In this document: positions 1-9,398 of the stretch, one piece after another | How positions within the stretch are numbered: the stretch's first letter is position 1 | How the letters are laid out: the number at the start of each line of letters is the position of its first letter | From: Pseudomonadota bacterium | GTDB lineage: Bacteria > Myxococcota_A > UBA9042 > GCA-2863065 | Reading direction: 5' to 3' | NCBI GenBank assembly: GCA_947498315.1 | Contig: CANMLD010000001.1 | Span: 1 to 38,780 of the forward strand | Length of the DNA stretch: 38,780 nucleotides | Made by a program: the position numbers and the translations under genes | The notes under the pieces: model-generated | The model's database searches: none | Told to the model about the DNA's origin: nothing | What the model saw: only the letters and a program-made list of their open reading frames with translations

Positions 1-2
1 CC

Positions 3-161
<159 letters not shown>

Positions 162-232
162 CGGTCACGGCCAGGAGTTGCCTGGATCTGAATCGGGTGC
201 GTATCCCGATCTTTACCGAAGGCGTTCATCGA

Positions 233-273
233 TCAGCCCCAGCGCCGGCGTTGCCGGCTTCAGCCGGGGCTGA
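233..273 (+). terminator. Strong hairpin downstream of rpoC, candidate terminator
   Basis: TCAGCCCC (233-240) pairs with GGGGCTGA (266-273), and the interior can also pair through GCCGGC segments. It lies 72 bp after the rpoC stop codon. There is no run of T after the stem, so a classical rho-independent terminator is not shown. It could equally be a repeat-derived stem. Confidence 0.4.
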
Positions 274-557
274 CGCAGGGCTATCAGCGGTCAGCGGTCA
301 GCCGCGCCAGGACGCGCTCGCCGCGCGAACGGGAAGAGCCACCCGGCCGGCCGAAGCGCAGAAGCTGACCGCTCGTGACTAACTCGGACTCACGGAGACC
401 TCGGACTTGGGTTCAACGAGTATGAGCCCGAGGCTTCTAGTAGTGGCGGCGCGGCAGCGCCTCGAGGGTCACGGGCGACAGCCCGTGCGGGGTCTGGGGC
501 GGCGCCCCAGCCGGCCGGCCGTAACGTTAGCTCCGGCTGAAGCAGGCGACGCTGGGG

Positions 558-578
558 CTGAAAGCTGAAAGCTGAAAG
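558..578 (+). repeat. Three tandem CTGAAAG heptamers
   Basis: CTGAAAG occurs three times head to tail without mismatch. The period (7 bp) is the same as that of the CTGACCG arrays at 750-770 and 18943-19096, and the unit differs by two bases. It lies 72 bp upstream of the four-helix-bundle gene fragment. Confidence 0.7.
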
Positions 579-649
579 CCCCGTGAGCAGCTCTGAGCGA
601 CCCGCCGGCACCGCCGGCAGCAGCCGTGGTCGTCGAGTCAGTCACGAGC

Positions 650-739
650 CTTCAGCTTCCAGACAGCCTGACGAGCCAACTCCGTCGGACGGCCGTTTCG
701 ATCCACTCGAATATTGCCGAGGGCTATGGCCGGGGAAGC
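650..739 (+). pseudogene. Four-helix-bundle (23S intervening-sequence type) protein gene, internal fragment
   Basis: The frame encodes LTSQLRRTAVSIHSNIAEGY followed by GRGS, which is the conserved second-helix block of the S23/IVS four-helix-bundle protein family (usual length about 115-130 residues). Only about 30 family-like residues remain. The N-terminal helix and the two C-terminal helices are absent. After GRGS the sequence passes directly into GATGCGGCA and CTGACCG heptamers. There is no plausible start codon with a ribosome binding site. I regard it as a decayed remnant. A second, shorter remnant of the same block is at 18901-18941. Confidence 0.65.
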
Positions 740-749
740 GATGCGGCAA

Positions 750-770
750 CTGACCGCCGACTGCTGACCG
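750..770 (+). repeat. Short heptamer array (3 units) in a cassette shared with 18930-19107
   Basis: Units CTGACCG, CCGACTG and CTGACCG are bounded on the left by AAGCGATGCGGCA and on the right by CTCGGCGGAAG. The same left and right flanks bound the 22-unit array at 18943-19096, so the two are copies of one cassette with different unit numbers. Confidence 0.8.
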
Positions 771-841
771 CTCGGCGGAAGGAACCGACTGCGAAGGCGG
801 CTCGGAGTAGCGGCTCGCCTCGAGCCGCTCCGTGGTCATTC

Positions 842-1076
842 AGTGGGTCGGACAAAACTCCGATTGGCGTCCACCGGCAATTTTCTAGTATCGAGTTGCT
901 CTCGCTCAAAGGCGGGCGATGCAGCCCGCCTTCGTCGCTCGAGTACGCGCCTATCGGCGCCCAGTCGAAGCAAGAGGGCGGCTGCGTCGGCAGTGCGTGC
1001 GCTTGCGGGTGGGGGACGGCCCCCACACCCCCGGCGTGCGCGGCGATCGCTCAATCTCCATTTTGTCCGACCCACT
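842..1076. mobile_element. MITE-like palindromic element, family B (235 bp)
   Basis: The ends are inverted repeats: AGTGGGTCGGACAAAA begins at 842 and its exact complement ends at 1076. After a 4-base mismatch block the repeat continues with GATTG on both sides, giving about 21 matches in 25. The interior carries two further stems: GGCGGGC/GCCCGCC at 911-930 and GTGGGGG/CCCCCAC at 1009-1026. There is no transposase, so it would be non-autonomous. I do not see a clear target duplication. The right end abuts the stop codon of the minus-strand kinase gene. Confidence 0.65.
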
Positions 1077-1630
1077 CAGCGCCGTTCGAAGACCACCGCG
1101 TCGATAGCGGCGACCGAGTCCAAGACGACGATGGGCGCGAGGCCCTCCTCGGTGAGACTCCGAAGGTCACTTTGCAATCGGGCCTCTTGTAGCTCGAGCA
1201 CCTCCGGGCCGAAGTCGCGACCCGGGCGGCGCTGATTGCGCGCATGGCAGAGGGTTCGGGGAACATCGAGGACGATCGCGGCGGCGCCAACTCCCGTATC
1301 ATGCGCGAGCTTCACGATGTGGGCGCGGTCGGCGCGTTTCAGGTTGGTGGCGTCGATGATCGTGGTGCGTCGAGCCTTCAGACGTAGCTTCGCGAGCAGA
1401 TGGACCACCTCGAAGGCGTCGGCCGTCGCTCGTTGGTCGGCTTCGTCATCTCGCACCAGCGCTCGACAGGTATCCGAAGACACGATCTCAGTCGGCCGAA
1501 AGTGACGCGCCGCGAAGGTTGACTTGCCTGCACCGGACAGGCCGATGAGGAGCACGAGGCACGGCTCTTTCAGCCGGATGACGTTCGGATTGAGCTGCGC
1601 GGTGGCTGGGTAATCGTGCCAGGAGGCCAA
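1076..1630 (-). CDS. P-loop kinase, polynucleotide-kinase-like (Pnkp kinase-domain type)
   Basis: The product has 184 residues. Walker A is GLSGAGKST near residues 30-38. It is followed by SSDTCRALVRDDEADQRATADAFEVVH, a pattern typical of the N-terminal kinase domain of bacterial polynucleotide kinase-phosphatases. Then come IDATNL and RNQRRPGRDFG (lid arginines). The phosphatase and ligase-type domains of full Pnkp are absent. The reaction is presumably ATP-dependent phosphoryl transfer, and the substrate (RNA 5'-OH or a small molecule) cannot be read from sequence. The start is TTG at 1630, preceded by GAGGG 4-5 bases upstream. No ATG lies before the P-loop. It is 12 bp after the M20 peptidase stop, so it is probably the last gene of the lipA operon. 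Its stop codon uses the terminal base of the neighbouring MITE-like element. Confidence 0.8.
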   Translation of the reverse strand: MASWHDYPATAQLNPNVIRLKEPCLVLLIGLSGAGKSTFAARHFRPTEIVSSDTCRALVRDDEADQRATADAFEVVHLLAKLRLKARRTTIIDATNLKRADRAHIVKLAHDTGVGAAAIVLDVPRTLCHARNQRRPGRDFGPEVLELQEARLQSDLRSLTEEGLAPIVVLDSVAAIDAVVFERR

Positions 1631-1642
1631 TTTACCCTCGGG

Positions 1643-2851
1643 TCAGCGAACGCAAGCTTCGACGAACGCGGCAGCGTACAGCCGAGCAGCGGTCCAGACT
1701 TCGTCGAGGTCGACTTCTTCGTCAGCGCGGTGGGCGTGTTCGAGGCGCCCAGGTCCGACGACGATGGTCGCCGTCTCATGGAAGAAGTTGGCGTCCGAGT
1801 GGGAGCGGAAGCTTGTCGGCGCGTACACACGGCCGACGTGGTCAAACGCCATCCGTAGCGGTGTGGCGCGAGGATCGTCTGGCTCGGCCCTTGCGCCTTG
1901 GGCGAAGAATGTGCGGTCGACGGCGAGATGGACGCGGGTATGACGACGGCCGACGCGCGTGACTGCTTCCATGATCGACGCCTCGACCTGGTCGAGAGAG
2001 AGGTCTGGGGCGACGTGGATGTCGAGCAGCGCAGAGCTTCGATCAGCGACGACGAACTGCGGACCGCCGCCTTCGAGTTGCCGCACACTCACCGCGATCT
2101 CGGCTTCGCTATGCGCGTCGAAAGGGACGTCGCGCTTCGTCACGGCCAGTACTTCGGCGAGGGCGTCGACGAGCGCGTGGACAGCGCTGGCACCATGGTG
2201 CGGCAACGCGGCGTGGGCACGTTCACCCGTGGCATTGATGCGTAACTCAACGTAACCACAGTGGTCTGGGCATGGGCGTAGCTCGGTCGGTTCGCCTACC
2301 ACCGTGAGGGGCGCGGAGAAGCGGCCGCGCAGCGCTTCAGCGCCGTCGCCGGACTCTTCTTCACCGACGACGAGACCAACGGTCAAACCGCGCTTCAGCG
2401 ACAGGCCAGACTCTGCAAGCGCCGTGAGCGCCTCGATGGCGGCGGCGCACCCCGCCTTCATGTCGGCGGTTCCGAGGCCGCGGAGTGTGTTGCCTACCCG
2501 AATTGGGCGATGATCTCGCGTCGGCTCGTCAGTGGGGCCCCAAAGGGCAATGGTATCGAGGTGGCCGAGCCAGAGTAAGCCCAAGGGCAGGGCAGGGCCC
2601 TCGCTCTCTGCTATGGGGGCGTCTGCGCCGGGGCCGAGGCGCAACAGGATGTTTCCGCGGCCGTCGCCAGGAAAGACCGGCACTGGCTGAACGCTGACGG
2701 TCAGCCCACGTTGCTCACACTGAGCGGTCACGAAGCGGACGAGCTCGGCTTCGCCAAAGGGAGGGCTGTAATACTCGAGCATGTCGAGGAGTTGAGCCTC
2801 GAGGCGGGCCCGATTCAGTCGTGCGAAGACGGCGCTAATGAGCGCCGTCAC
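1643..2851 (-). CDS. M20-family metallopeptidase / deacylase
   Basis: The product has 402 residues, normal for the M20 family (ArgE/DapE/CPG2). The two-zinc motifs are in order: GHLDT (His97, Asp99), GTADMKAG (Asp130, bridging), GEEESGDG (catalytic Glu near 164-165), VVGEPTE (Glu187) and a C-terminal LEHAHRADE (His ligand). The dimerisation insert carries GERAHAALPHHGASA. The substrate is not determined: acetylornithine deacetylase, succinyl-DAP desuccinylase and dipeptidase activities share these motifs. GTG at 2851 overlaps the stop of the upstream acetyltransferase by GTGA, so the two are likely translationally coupled. An acetyltransferase next to a deacylase suggests related substrates, but that is inference. 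Confidence 0.85.
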   Translation of the reverse strand: MTALISAVFARLNRARLEAQLLDMLEYYSPPFGEAELVRFVTAQCEQRGLTVSVQPVPVFPGDGRGNILLRLGPGADAPIAESEGPALPLGLLWLGHLDTIALWGPTDEPTRDHRPIRVGNTLRGLGTADMKAGCAAAIEALTALAESGLSLKRGLTVGLVVGEEESGDGAEALRGRFSAPLTVVGEPTELRPCPDHCGYVELRINATGERAHAALPHHGASAVHALVDALAEVLAVTKRDVPFDAHSEAEIAVSVRQLEGGGPQFVVADRSSALLDIHVAPDLSLDQVEASIMEAVTRVGRRHTRVHLAVDRTFFAQGARAEPDDPRATPLRMAFDHVGRVYAPTSFRSHSDANFFHETATIVVGPGRLEHAHRADEEVDLDEVWTAARLYAAAFVEACVR

Positions 2852-3516
2852 GCGTCGTCCTTCTCGACGGCAACCAGCGGCGCCTCCGGGGGCACTGTGG
2901 CGGTCGGGACCCGTGGTACACCGGACGGCGCGCGACGACGCGGTCGTGCAGCACGCTCCTCAGCCATCTTCTTCTCGTACTTGGGGTGCGAAGTCAGGTT
3001 CTTGTAGAGGTAGATGTGCTCGGTCTCTTGGCCGAACCCGCTGGCGCGGAAGAAGCGTAGCGCTCCCTCGTTCTCGCTATCGGTGTCCACGATCATCATG
3101 CGGGCGCCGCCCTCGATGAACAGATCCGTCAGCTTGGCGACCAAGCGTTTGCCGATCCCCTTGCCCGCCAGCCCAGGCCGAACGCCAAGCCAGAGGAGGT
3201 GGCCATAGTCCCACGCGCTGGCACGCTTGATGATGACGGTGCCAATCGCAAAGCCGATGAGCTGATCGTTCTCGTCCTCCGCGATGAGACAGAACTCGCC
3301 ATCGGACGCGAACCGCTCGATGAGGTCGTATTGGTTCCACGTGCGATAGAGCGTCGGCCACCGGTCTGCGGTGAACAGCTCTTCGCCGAGCTCGAACACC
3401 TTAGGGATGTCCTCGAGCTCCATCTCGCCAATCCAGATGGGTTTCTTCTTTGGGGAGGGGTTTTCGTCGCCAGTTGCCATGCGTGGGAAGCTAGCCGATG
3501 GCGCCACGTGTGTCAC
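2848..3516 (-). CDS. GNAT-family N-acetyltransferase with basic/proline C-terminal tail
   Basis: The product has 222 residues. The GNAT core spans about residues 28-178. Beta-4/alpha-3 carries LWLGVRPGLAGKGIGKRLV (acetyl-CoA pyrophosphate loop), followed by MIVDTDSENEGALRFFRASGF (motif B, typical of GNATs). The last 40 residues are low complexity, rich in Arg, Pro and Val, and not part of the fold. The substrate is unknown. The GTG at 3516 forms a GTGA overlap with the lipB stop, as at other junctions of this operon. An alternative ATG at 3480 (MATGDENPS) lacks a visible ribosome binding site. Confidence 0.8.
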   Translation of the reverse strand: MTHVAPSASFPRMATGDENPSPKKKPIWIGEMELEDIPKVFELGEELFTADRWPTLYRTWNQYDLIERFASDGEFCLIAEDENDQLIGFAIGTVIIKRASAWDYGHLLWLGVRPGLAGKGIGKRLVAKLTDLFIEGGARMMIVDTDSENEGALRFFRASGFGQETEHIYLYKNLTSHPKYEKKMAEERAARPRRRAPSGVPRVPTATVPPEAPLVAVEKDDA

Positions 3517-4174
3517 GAACGACCAAGGTGTCCCAGGTGACGAGTGAGCGTCGTCTTGACGTCCGCGAGGGTGACTGGTCTCGAGAGCTCAGCTGCGACC
3601 GAGGTCATCACGCTCGCCTCTAGTCCGCACGGGTTGATGGCGCTGAAGGCAGAGAGGTCGGTCGTGACGTTTACGGCCACGCCATGCCAGGTGACCCACT
3701 TCGCCGAGACTGCGATCCCGACGGACGCGAGTTTGCGCTGAGCGTGTTGGGCGCTGTCAGGGGTCCAAACGCCCGCGTAACCTGGACGGCGATCAGCGAC
3801 GAGACCGAGGTCAGCCAGTGACGCGATGATCCAGCTTTCAAGACGTCGGATGAAGGCCGGCGCGTCCCGCTCGCCCTCTCGAAGCGCGAAGATGGGGTAG
3901 GCGACGAGCTGCCCAGGGCCGTGGTAGGTGACGTCGCCACCGCGTTCGACGGCCACGACTGGGATGTCGCCCGGCGAGACCAGGTTCGTCTCGTCCCGGC
4001 TGCGGCGGCCGCGCGTGATTACGGCCGGGTGTTCCACGAAGACGAGCGTGTCCGTGATGTCGCCCGCTTCGCGCGCTGCGACCAGCGCCTTTTGGCGCTC
4101 CCACGTGACTCTATAGTCGAGGTGACCGAGGTCTAGCACCGTCACGGGCCATCGGGCGGGGCTCGAGTCGGGGT

Positions 4175-4178
<4 letters not shown>
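3513..4178 (-). CDS. lipB: Lipoyl(octanoyl) transferase LipB
   Basis: The product has 221 residues. LipB moves octanoyl from octanoyl-ACP to the lipoyl lysine of E2 and H proteins. The signature RGGDVTYHGPGQLVAYP lies near residues 79-95. The conserved lysine is in RKLASVGI (Lys149), and the acyl-accepting cysteine is in INPCGL (Cys184). It lies in one operon with lipA and with the E2 that carries its lysine target. Its start GTG overlaps the lpdA stop (GTGA), so coupling with lpdA is expected. Confidence 0.95.
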
Positions 4179-5605
<1,427 letters not shown>

Positions 5606-5643
5606 GAAGCGCTCCGGGGAGCCTGCGGGCTCCGGGTCGAGGG

Positions 5644-6816
5644 TCAGTGTGAGCTTGCCTTAAGGTGTGCGGTGCTGCCGCGCAAGGCCTCGCGTTGAGC
5701 GACGAGGTGAGGCGGTACGGCGGCGTAGACGTCGTCGAACAAAGAGTCGATCGACGGTGGCGCATCGGCTTCGGCGCGTTGCACCTCCGCCTTCAGGCGC
5801 TCGGCGACGTCTGAGATAAAGGCGGCGTCTCGAGCGTCGTCCCAAAGACCACGGGCTTCGAGCAGGGGCCGCAGTCGACGCAGCGGATCCCGCTCCTTCC
5901 AACGTTCGGTTATGGACTCGTCGCGATACCGCGAGGGATCATCGGACGTCGAGTGAGCGCCGACGCGGTAGGTCAGCGCCTCTACGAAGGCAGGCCGGCC
6001 CGTGCGCCGGATCTCGGCGACGACATGCGACGTGAGTGCGTGAACCGCGAGGACGTCGTTGCCGTCCACCCGGTAGCCGTCCATGCCGTAGCCGTGTGCC
6101 TTCTGAGCCATCGTCGCCGCCAGGGTCTGACCGCGCACACCGGTCGAGATCGCCCACTGGTTGTTCTGACAAAAGAGCAGCACGGGCGCTCGAAGACGCG
6201 CCGCGAACTCCATTGCGACGTGAAAGTCACCCTCGCTGGTCGCGCCGTCGCCCATGTAGCCGACGGCGATCGTGTCGTCGCCGCGAAGGCGGGCAGCGAG
6301 CGAGATCCCGACCGCGTGAAAGAGCTGATTTGCGATGCAGGAGCTCAACGTTACGTAGCGCACGTCTCTGTGACCATAGTGACAGGGCATCTGGCGGCCC
6401 TTCTCGATGTCTGAGCCGTTGCCGAAGAGCTGATTGACGTAGTCGGAGAGCGACAGTCCGCGTAGGAGCGCGATGCCGCCCTCCCGAAGTGCCGGAACCA
6501 CCCAGTCGGTCGCCTCGAGCGCGAGCCCGGAGCCGATGACGGCCGCTTCTTGCCCTGTGGCAGCCCCATAGAAGCTGATTCGGCCCTGGCGCTGAAGCGT
6601 GATCATGCGCTCATCCACCGCACGCACGAGAGCCATGGCGCGGTAGAGCCTCAGTAGAGTCTCGTCAGAAGGGACCTCACGACCGGCGAGGACACCACCG
6701 GTCTCTCCCGGACCGTCAGCGAGGACGCGATACAGCCCAGGCGCAGCACCCGCGACGACAGGATGAATACCAGCGCTGTCTACCGAAGACGACTCCGCTG
6801 GGGACACCGAGCTCAT
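5644..6816 (-). CDS. 2-oxoacid dehydrogenase E1 component, alpha subunit (branched-chain type)
   Basis: The product has 390 residues. It carries the thiamine-diphosphate fold of E1-alpha. MGDGATSEGDFH holds the Mg-binding GDG (Asp190), and LFCQNNQWAIS supplies the second ligand (Asn218/219), 28 residues on as in the family motif. YRVGAHSTSDDPSRYR is the conserved loop that contacts the cofactor and carries the phosphorylation-site serines in eukaryotic BCKDH. The overall pattern (RQGRISFYGAATGQEA, LSSCIANQLFHAVG) fits branched-chain or general 2-oxoacid E1-alpha better than the E1-homodimer type. ATG 6816 overlaps the E2 stop codon by one base (TGATG), so translation is probably coupled. An upstream in-frame extension inside E2 is rejected. 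Confidence 0.93.
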   Translation of the reverse strand: MSSVSPAESSSVDSAGIHPVVAGAAPGLYRVLADGPGETGGVLAGREVPSDETLLRLYRAMALVRAVDERMITLQRQGRISFYGAATGQEAAVIGSGLALEATDWVVPALREGGIALLRGLSLSDYVNQLFGNGSDIEKGRQMPCHYGHRDVRYVTLSSCIANQLFHAVGISLAARLRGDDTIAVGYMGDGATSEGDFHVAMEFAARLRAPVLLFCQNNQWAISTGVRGQTLAATMAQKAHGYGMDGYRVDGNDVLAVHALTSHVVAEIRRTGRPAFVEALTYRVGAHSTSDDPSRYRDESITERWKERDPLRRLRPLLEARGLWDDARDAAFISDVAERLKAEVQRAEADAPPSIDSLFDDVYAAVPPHLVAQREALRGSTAHLKASSH

Positions 6817-8300
6817 CAGCGCATCTCGAGCATCATCAGCTCTGGCGTCTCGAGCAGCTCCTTCAGGCGCTGCACGCCGGTCGCTCCGGTGAAGCCGTCG
6901 ACGACGCGGTGGTCGAACGAGAACGAGACGTTCATGGTCTCGCGCGGTACGAAGGTGGACTTCACCTCGTCCCACTTCGGCGAGATACGCATCGCGTGAA
7001 TGCCCAGGATGGCGACTTCACCCGGGTTCAGGATCGGCGTCGCCATGACGCCGCCAACCTTCCCGAGCGAGGTGATGGTGAACGTAGAGCCACCGAAGTC
7101 CTCCTTTGTGAGCTTCAGCCGACGCGCGCGGTCTGACTTGTCCGCCAGCTCGGAGGCCAGCTCCACGAGGTTCTTCTGGTCGGCGGCGTGGATGACGGGG
7201 ACGGTAAGGCCGTGGTCGGTCGCGACTGCGATCCCGAGGTTATAGACCTTGTGGAACACGATCTCCTGAGCGGCATCGTCGAGCGACGCGTTCAGGAAAG
7301 GATGTTCCTTCAGCGTTGTACACAGCGCCTTGATGATGAAGGGTAGGTAGCTGAGGTCTTGCCCCCTAGCCTTGACCAGCGGCCGCAGCGCCGTGCGCAC
7401 ACGCACGAGCTCCGTCATGTCGATCTCTTCGACGTAGGTGAAATGCGGGGCTGTATAGAAGGACTTCACCATCCCTTCGGCTTGCGCCTTCCGGATGCCC
7501 TTGAGCTTCATCCTATCGGGCGTGGGTGCCGGGCCCGGCTTCGTAGCCGCGGCGTTCGGGGCCGGTGGCGCGGCACTCGGCGTCGGCTGGGCGACGGCTC
7601 GTGCAGGCGCCTTCTTCTCAGCCGCAGCTCGCTCGACGTCCTCGCGTGTCACGCGCCCGAACTTGCCGGTTGGGGCGACTTTGGTCAGCTGTACGCCCAA
7701 CTCGCGCGCGAGTCGGCGCGTCGTCGGGGCCGCGAGTACGCCTTCGGTTGGGCCAAGGTCGCTCGGATCACCCGAGAAGGACTCGTCTTCGAGCTCACCT
7801 TGTGACTCTTCACCCGACCCCTCCGCGTTGAGTGCGACGGGCGGCGGGGCAGCGGGGGCCGGTCGCGCCTGTGCGGCCGGGGCGGGGGCTGCGACCTTGG
7901 CGGCAGGCGGCGCCGACACGACCGCCGGTGCGCGTACGACCGGCGGGACCGTCGACGCGGGCGCAACCATCGAGGCGGTTGGGCCGGGCTGCACCGCGGC
8001 GACTGCGGCGGGCTTCGGCGGTGCGACCGCAGCGGCGGCTGGCGCGGGCAACGCGGCACCGCCGCCGACGTCGAGGACGACCAGTGTCTTGCCAACCGGA
8101 ACACTGTCTCCGACTTTCCAGGGGAGAGAGACGACGCGCCCGGCTTTCGGGCTCGGGATGACGACGTTTGCTTTGTCGGTCAGGACCTCGACGATGGGCT
8201 GGTCTTCCGTGACCGTGTCCCCTTCGTTTACGAGCCAGGCGATGATCTCACCTTCGACCACGCCTTCACCGATGTCAGGAAGCTTGAACTCATAGCTCAT
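6816..8300 (-). CDS. 2-oxoacid dehydrogenase E2 component (dihydrolipoamide acyltransferase)
   Basis: The product has 494 residues. It has a single N-terminal lipoyl domain (residues 1-80) with the lipoylated lysine in LTDKANVVIPSP (Lys43). A long Ala/Pro-rich linker of about 110 residues follows. Next is a peripheral-subunit-binding domain (APTTRRLARELGVQLTKV, with GKFGRVTREDV). The C-terminal catalytic domain holds the active-site motif FSFDHRVVDG (about His464 and Asp468). It transfers the acyl group to CoA and forms the core of the complex. A clear ribosome binding site, GAGGAGAAG, precedes ATG 8300. Ninety bases separate it from E1-beta. Confidence 0.95.
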   Translation of the reverse strand: MSYEFKLPDIGEGVVEGEIIAWLVNEGDTVTEDQPIVEVLTDKANVVIPSPKAGRVVSLPWKVGDSVPVGKTLVVLDVGGGAALPAPAAAAVAPPKPAAVAAVQPGPTASMVAPASTVPPVVRAPAVVSAPPAAKVAAPAPAAQARPAPAAPPPVALNAEGSGEESQGELEDESFSGDPSDLGPTEGVLAAPTTRRLARELGVQLTKVAPTGKFGRVTREDVERAAAEKKAPARAVAQPTPSAAPPAPNAAATKPGPAPTPDRMKLKGIRKAQAEGMVKSFYTAPHFTYVEEIDMTELVRVRTALRPLVKARGQDLSYLPFIIKALCTTLKEHPFLNASLDDAAQEIVFHKVYNLGIAVATDHGLTVPVIHAADQKNLVELASELADKSDRARRLKLTKEDFGGSTFTITSLGKVGGVMATPILNPGEVAILGIHAMRISPKWDEVKSTFVPRETMNVSFSFDHRVVDGFTGATGVQRLKELLETPELMMLEMR

Positions 8301-8390
8301 GGGTCTCTTCTCCTCGATTCGGGGTGCGACTTCTGGAAGGACGCACCGTGTGTTCGGCAGGTCGGGCGCCCTCGACCCCAGGGTTGGGCG

Positions 8391-9398
8391 TCACGCCGTC
8401 AATGCCCGCAGAGCCGCCGAGACCACCCGAGGGGTGTCCGGCAGATAGTAGTGTTCGAGCGTGTGCGGGAACGGGGTGTCGAGCCCAGTGACACGTTCGA
8501 GAGGTGCCTCTAGCCGCCAGAAGCAGGTCTCCTGAAGGCTGGCTACGAGCTCGGCGCCGTAGCCGCACGTCCGAGGCGCTTCGTGGACCACGACCGCCCG
8601 TCCCGTTCGGTTCACGCTCGCGGCCAGTGTCTCGAGATCGAGTGGCACGAGCGTGCGGACGTCGATGACTTCCGCCGAGCGGCCGTGTTCACTCTCGAGC
8701 GTGGCTGCCGCATCGAGCGCTACCGACACCATCGCTCCATAAGCGACGATGGTGAGGTCTCGTCCCGGACGCACGACGGCGGCCTTTCCGAGCGGGACCT
8801 CATAGGGGGCATCGGGGACCTCACCCCGTGACGCACGATAGATGCGCTTCGGCTCGAGGAGGATCACGGGGTCGTCGTGCTTCAGCGCTGCGAGCAGCAT
8901 GCCCTTGGCATCGTGTGGGTTCGACGGGATCGCGACCACGAGTCCGGCCGTGTGGGCGAAATAGGCCTCGGGGCTCTGACTGTGGTAGAGGCCGCCACGT
9001 ATCCCGCCACCATAGGGCATTCGGACCAATACGGGGCAGGTGAAGTGTCCGCCAGACCGGTAACGATACTTAGCGAGCTCACTGACGATCTGATCGAAGC
9101 CCGGGTACACGAAGTCGGCGAATTGAATCTCCGCAACAGGCCGAAGGCCGTAGAGCGCCATTCCGATGGCGGTACCGATGATACCTGCCTCTGACAGCGG
9201 GGTGTCGATGACCCGGCTCTCGCCAAAGCGCTCATAGAGCCCGAGAGTCGCGCGGAACACGCCCCCGAACTTGCCGACGTCTTCGCCGAGGACAACGACC
9301 CGGTCGTCGCCCTCCATCGCTTGCATCAGTGCAGCCCCAATGGCTTGAACCATGTTTAGCGTGCGCGTGGCCTTCGGTCCTTCGGTGACGTCGTTCAC
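8391..9398 (-). CDS. 2-oxoacid dehydrogenase E1 component, beta subunit
   Basis: The product has 335 residues, the usual length for E1-beta. Typical blocks are VVVLGEDVGKFGGVFRAT, DTPLSEAGIIGTAIGMA, AEIQFADFVYPGFDQI, VRMPYGGGIRGGLYHSQSPE, DPVILLEPKRIYR and VIDVRTLVPLD. It pairs with E1-alpha to bind thiamine diphosphate at the subunit interface. The start codon is GTG 9398, overlapping the stop of the degenerate E1-alpha paralogue (GTGA). The true E1-alpha gene lies downstream of E2, so E1-beta is encoded next to the pseudo-subunit and apart from its catalytic partner. Confidence 0.95.
   Translation of the reverse strand: MNDVTEGPKATRTLNMVQAIGAALMQAMEGDDRVVVLGEDVGKFGGVFRATLGLYERFGESRVIDTPLSEAGIIGTAIGMALYGLRPVAEIQFADFVYPGFDQIVSELAKYRYRSGGHFTCPVLVRMPYGGGIRGGLYHSQSPEAYFAHTAGLVVAIPSNPHDAKGMLLAALKHDDPVILLEPKRIYRASRGEVPDAPYEVPLGKAAVVRPGRDLTIVAYGAMVSVALDAAATLESEHGRSAEVIDVRTLVPLDLETLAASVNRTGRAVVVHEAPRTCGYGAELVASLQETCFWRLEAPLERVTGLDTPFPHTLEHYYLPDTPRVVSAALRALTA

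Larger units (their letters stand above)
162..841. other. Gene-free, repeat-rich intergenic region after rpoC
   Basis: I see no intact gene here. The stretch contains the hairpin at 233-273 and heptamer-type pieces: TCAGCGGTCAGCGGTCAGC near 284-302 in reverse orientation, and GCTGACCGCTCG near 362-373 in forward orientation. It also contains the CTGAAAG triplet at 558-578, the four-helix-bundle gene fragment at 650-739, and two stems of the form GGGC-loop-GCCC (CACGGGC-GACA-GCCCGTG near 470-487, and a TGGGGC/GCCCCA stem near 494-511). It looks like a site where repeats have accumulated. Confidence 0.6.

Noticed and set aside
836-1075. Small proteins beginning MGRTK on both strands (836-1075 and 843 onward)
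   Set aside because: Both start in the terminal inverted repeats of the family-B element, which explains their shared N-termini. Neither has a ribosome binding site.
626-1192. 188-codon frame as an intact four-helix-bundle protein
   Set aside because: Only about 30 residues match the family. The rest is heptamer repeat and MITE-like sequence running into the kinase antisense.
6817-6975. Longer start for E1-alpha inside the E2 gene
   Set aside because: The added residues are an out-of-frame reading of the conserved E2 C-terminus. ATG 6816 gives a one-base overlap and a normal length.
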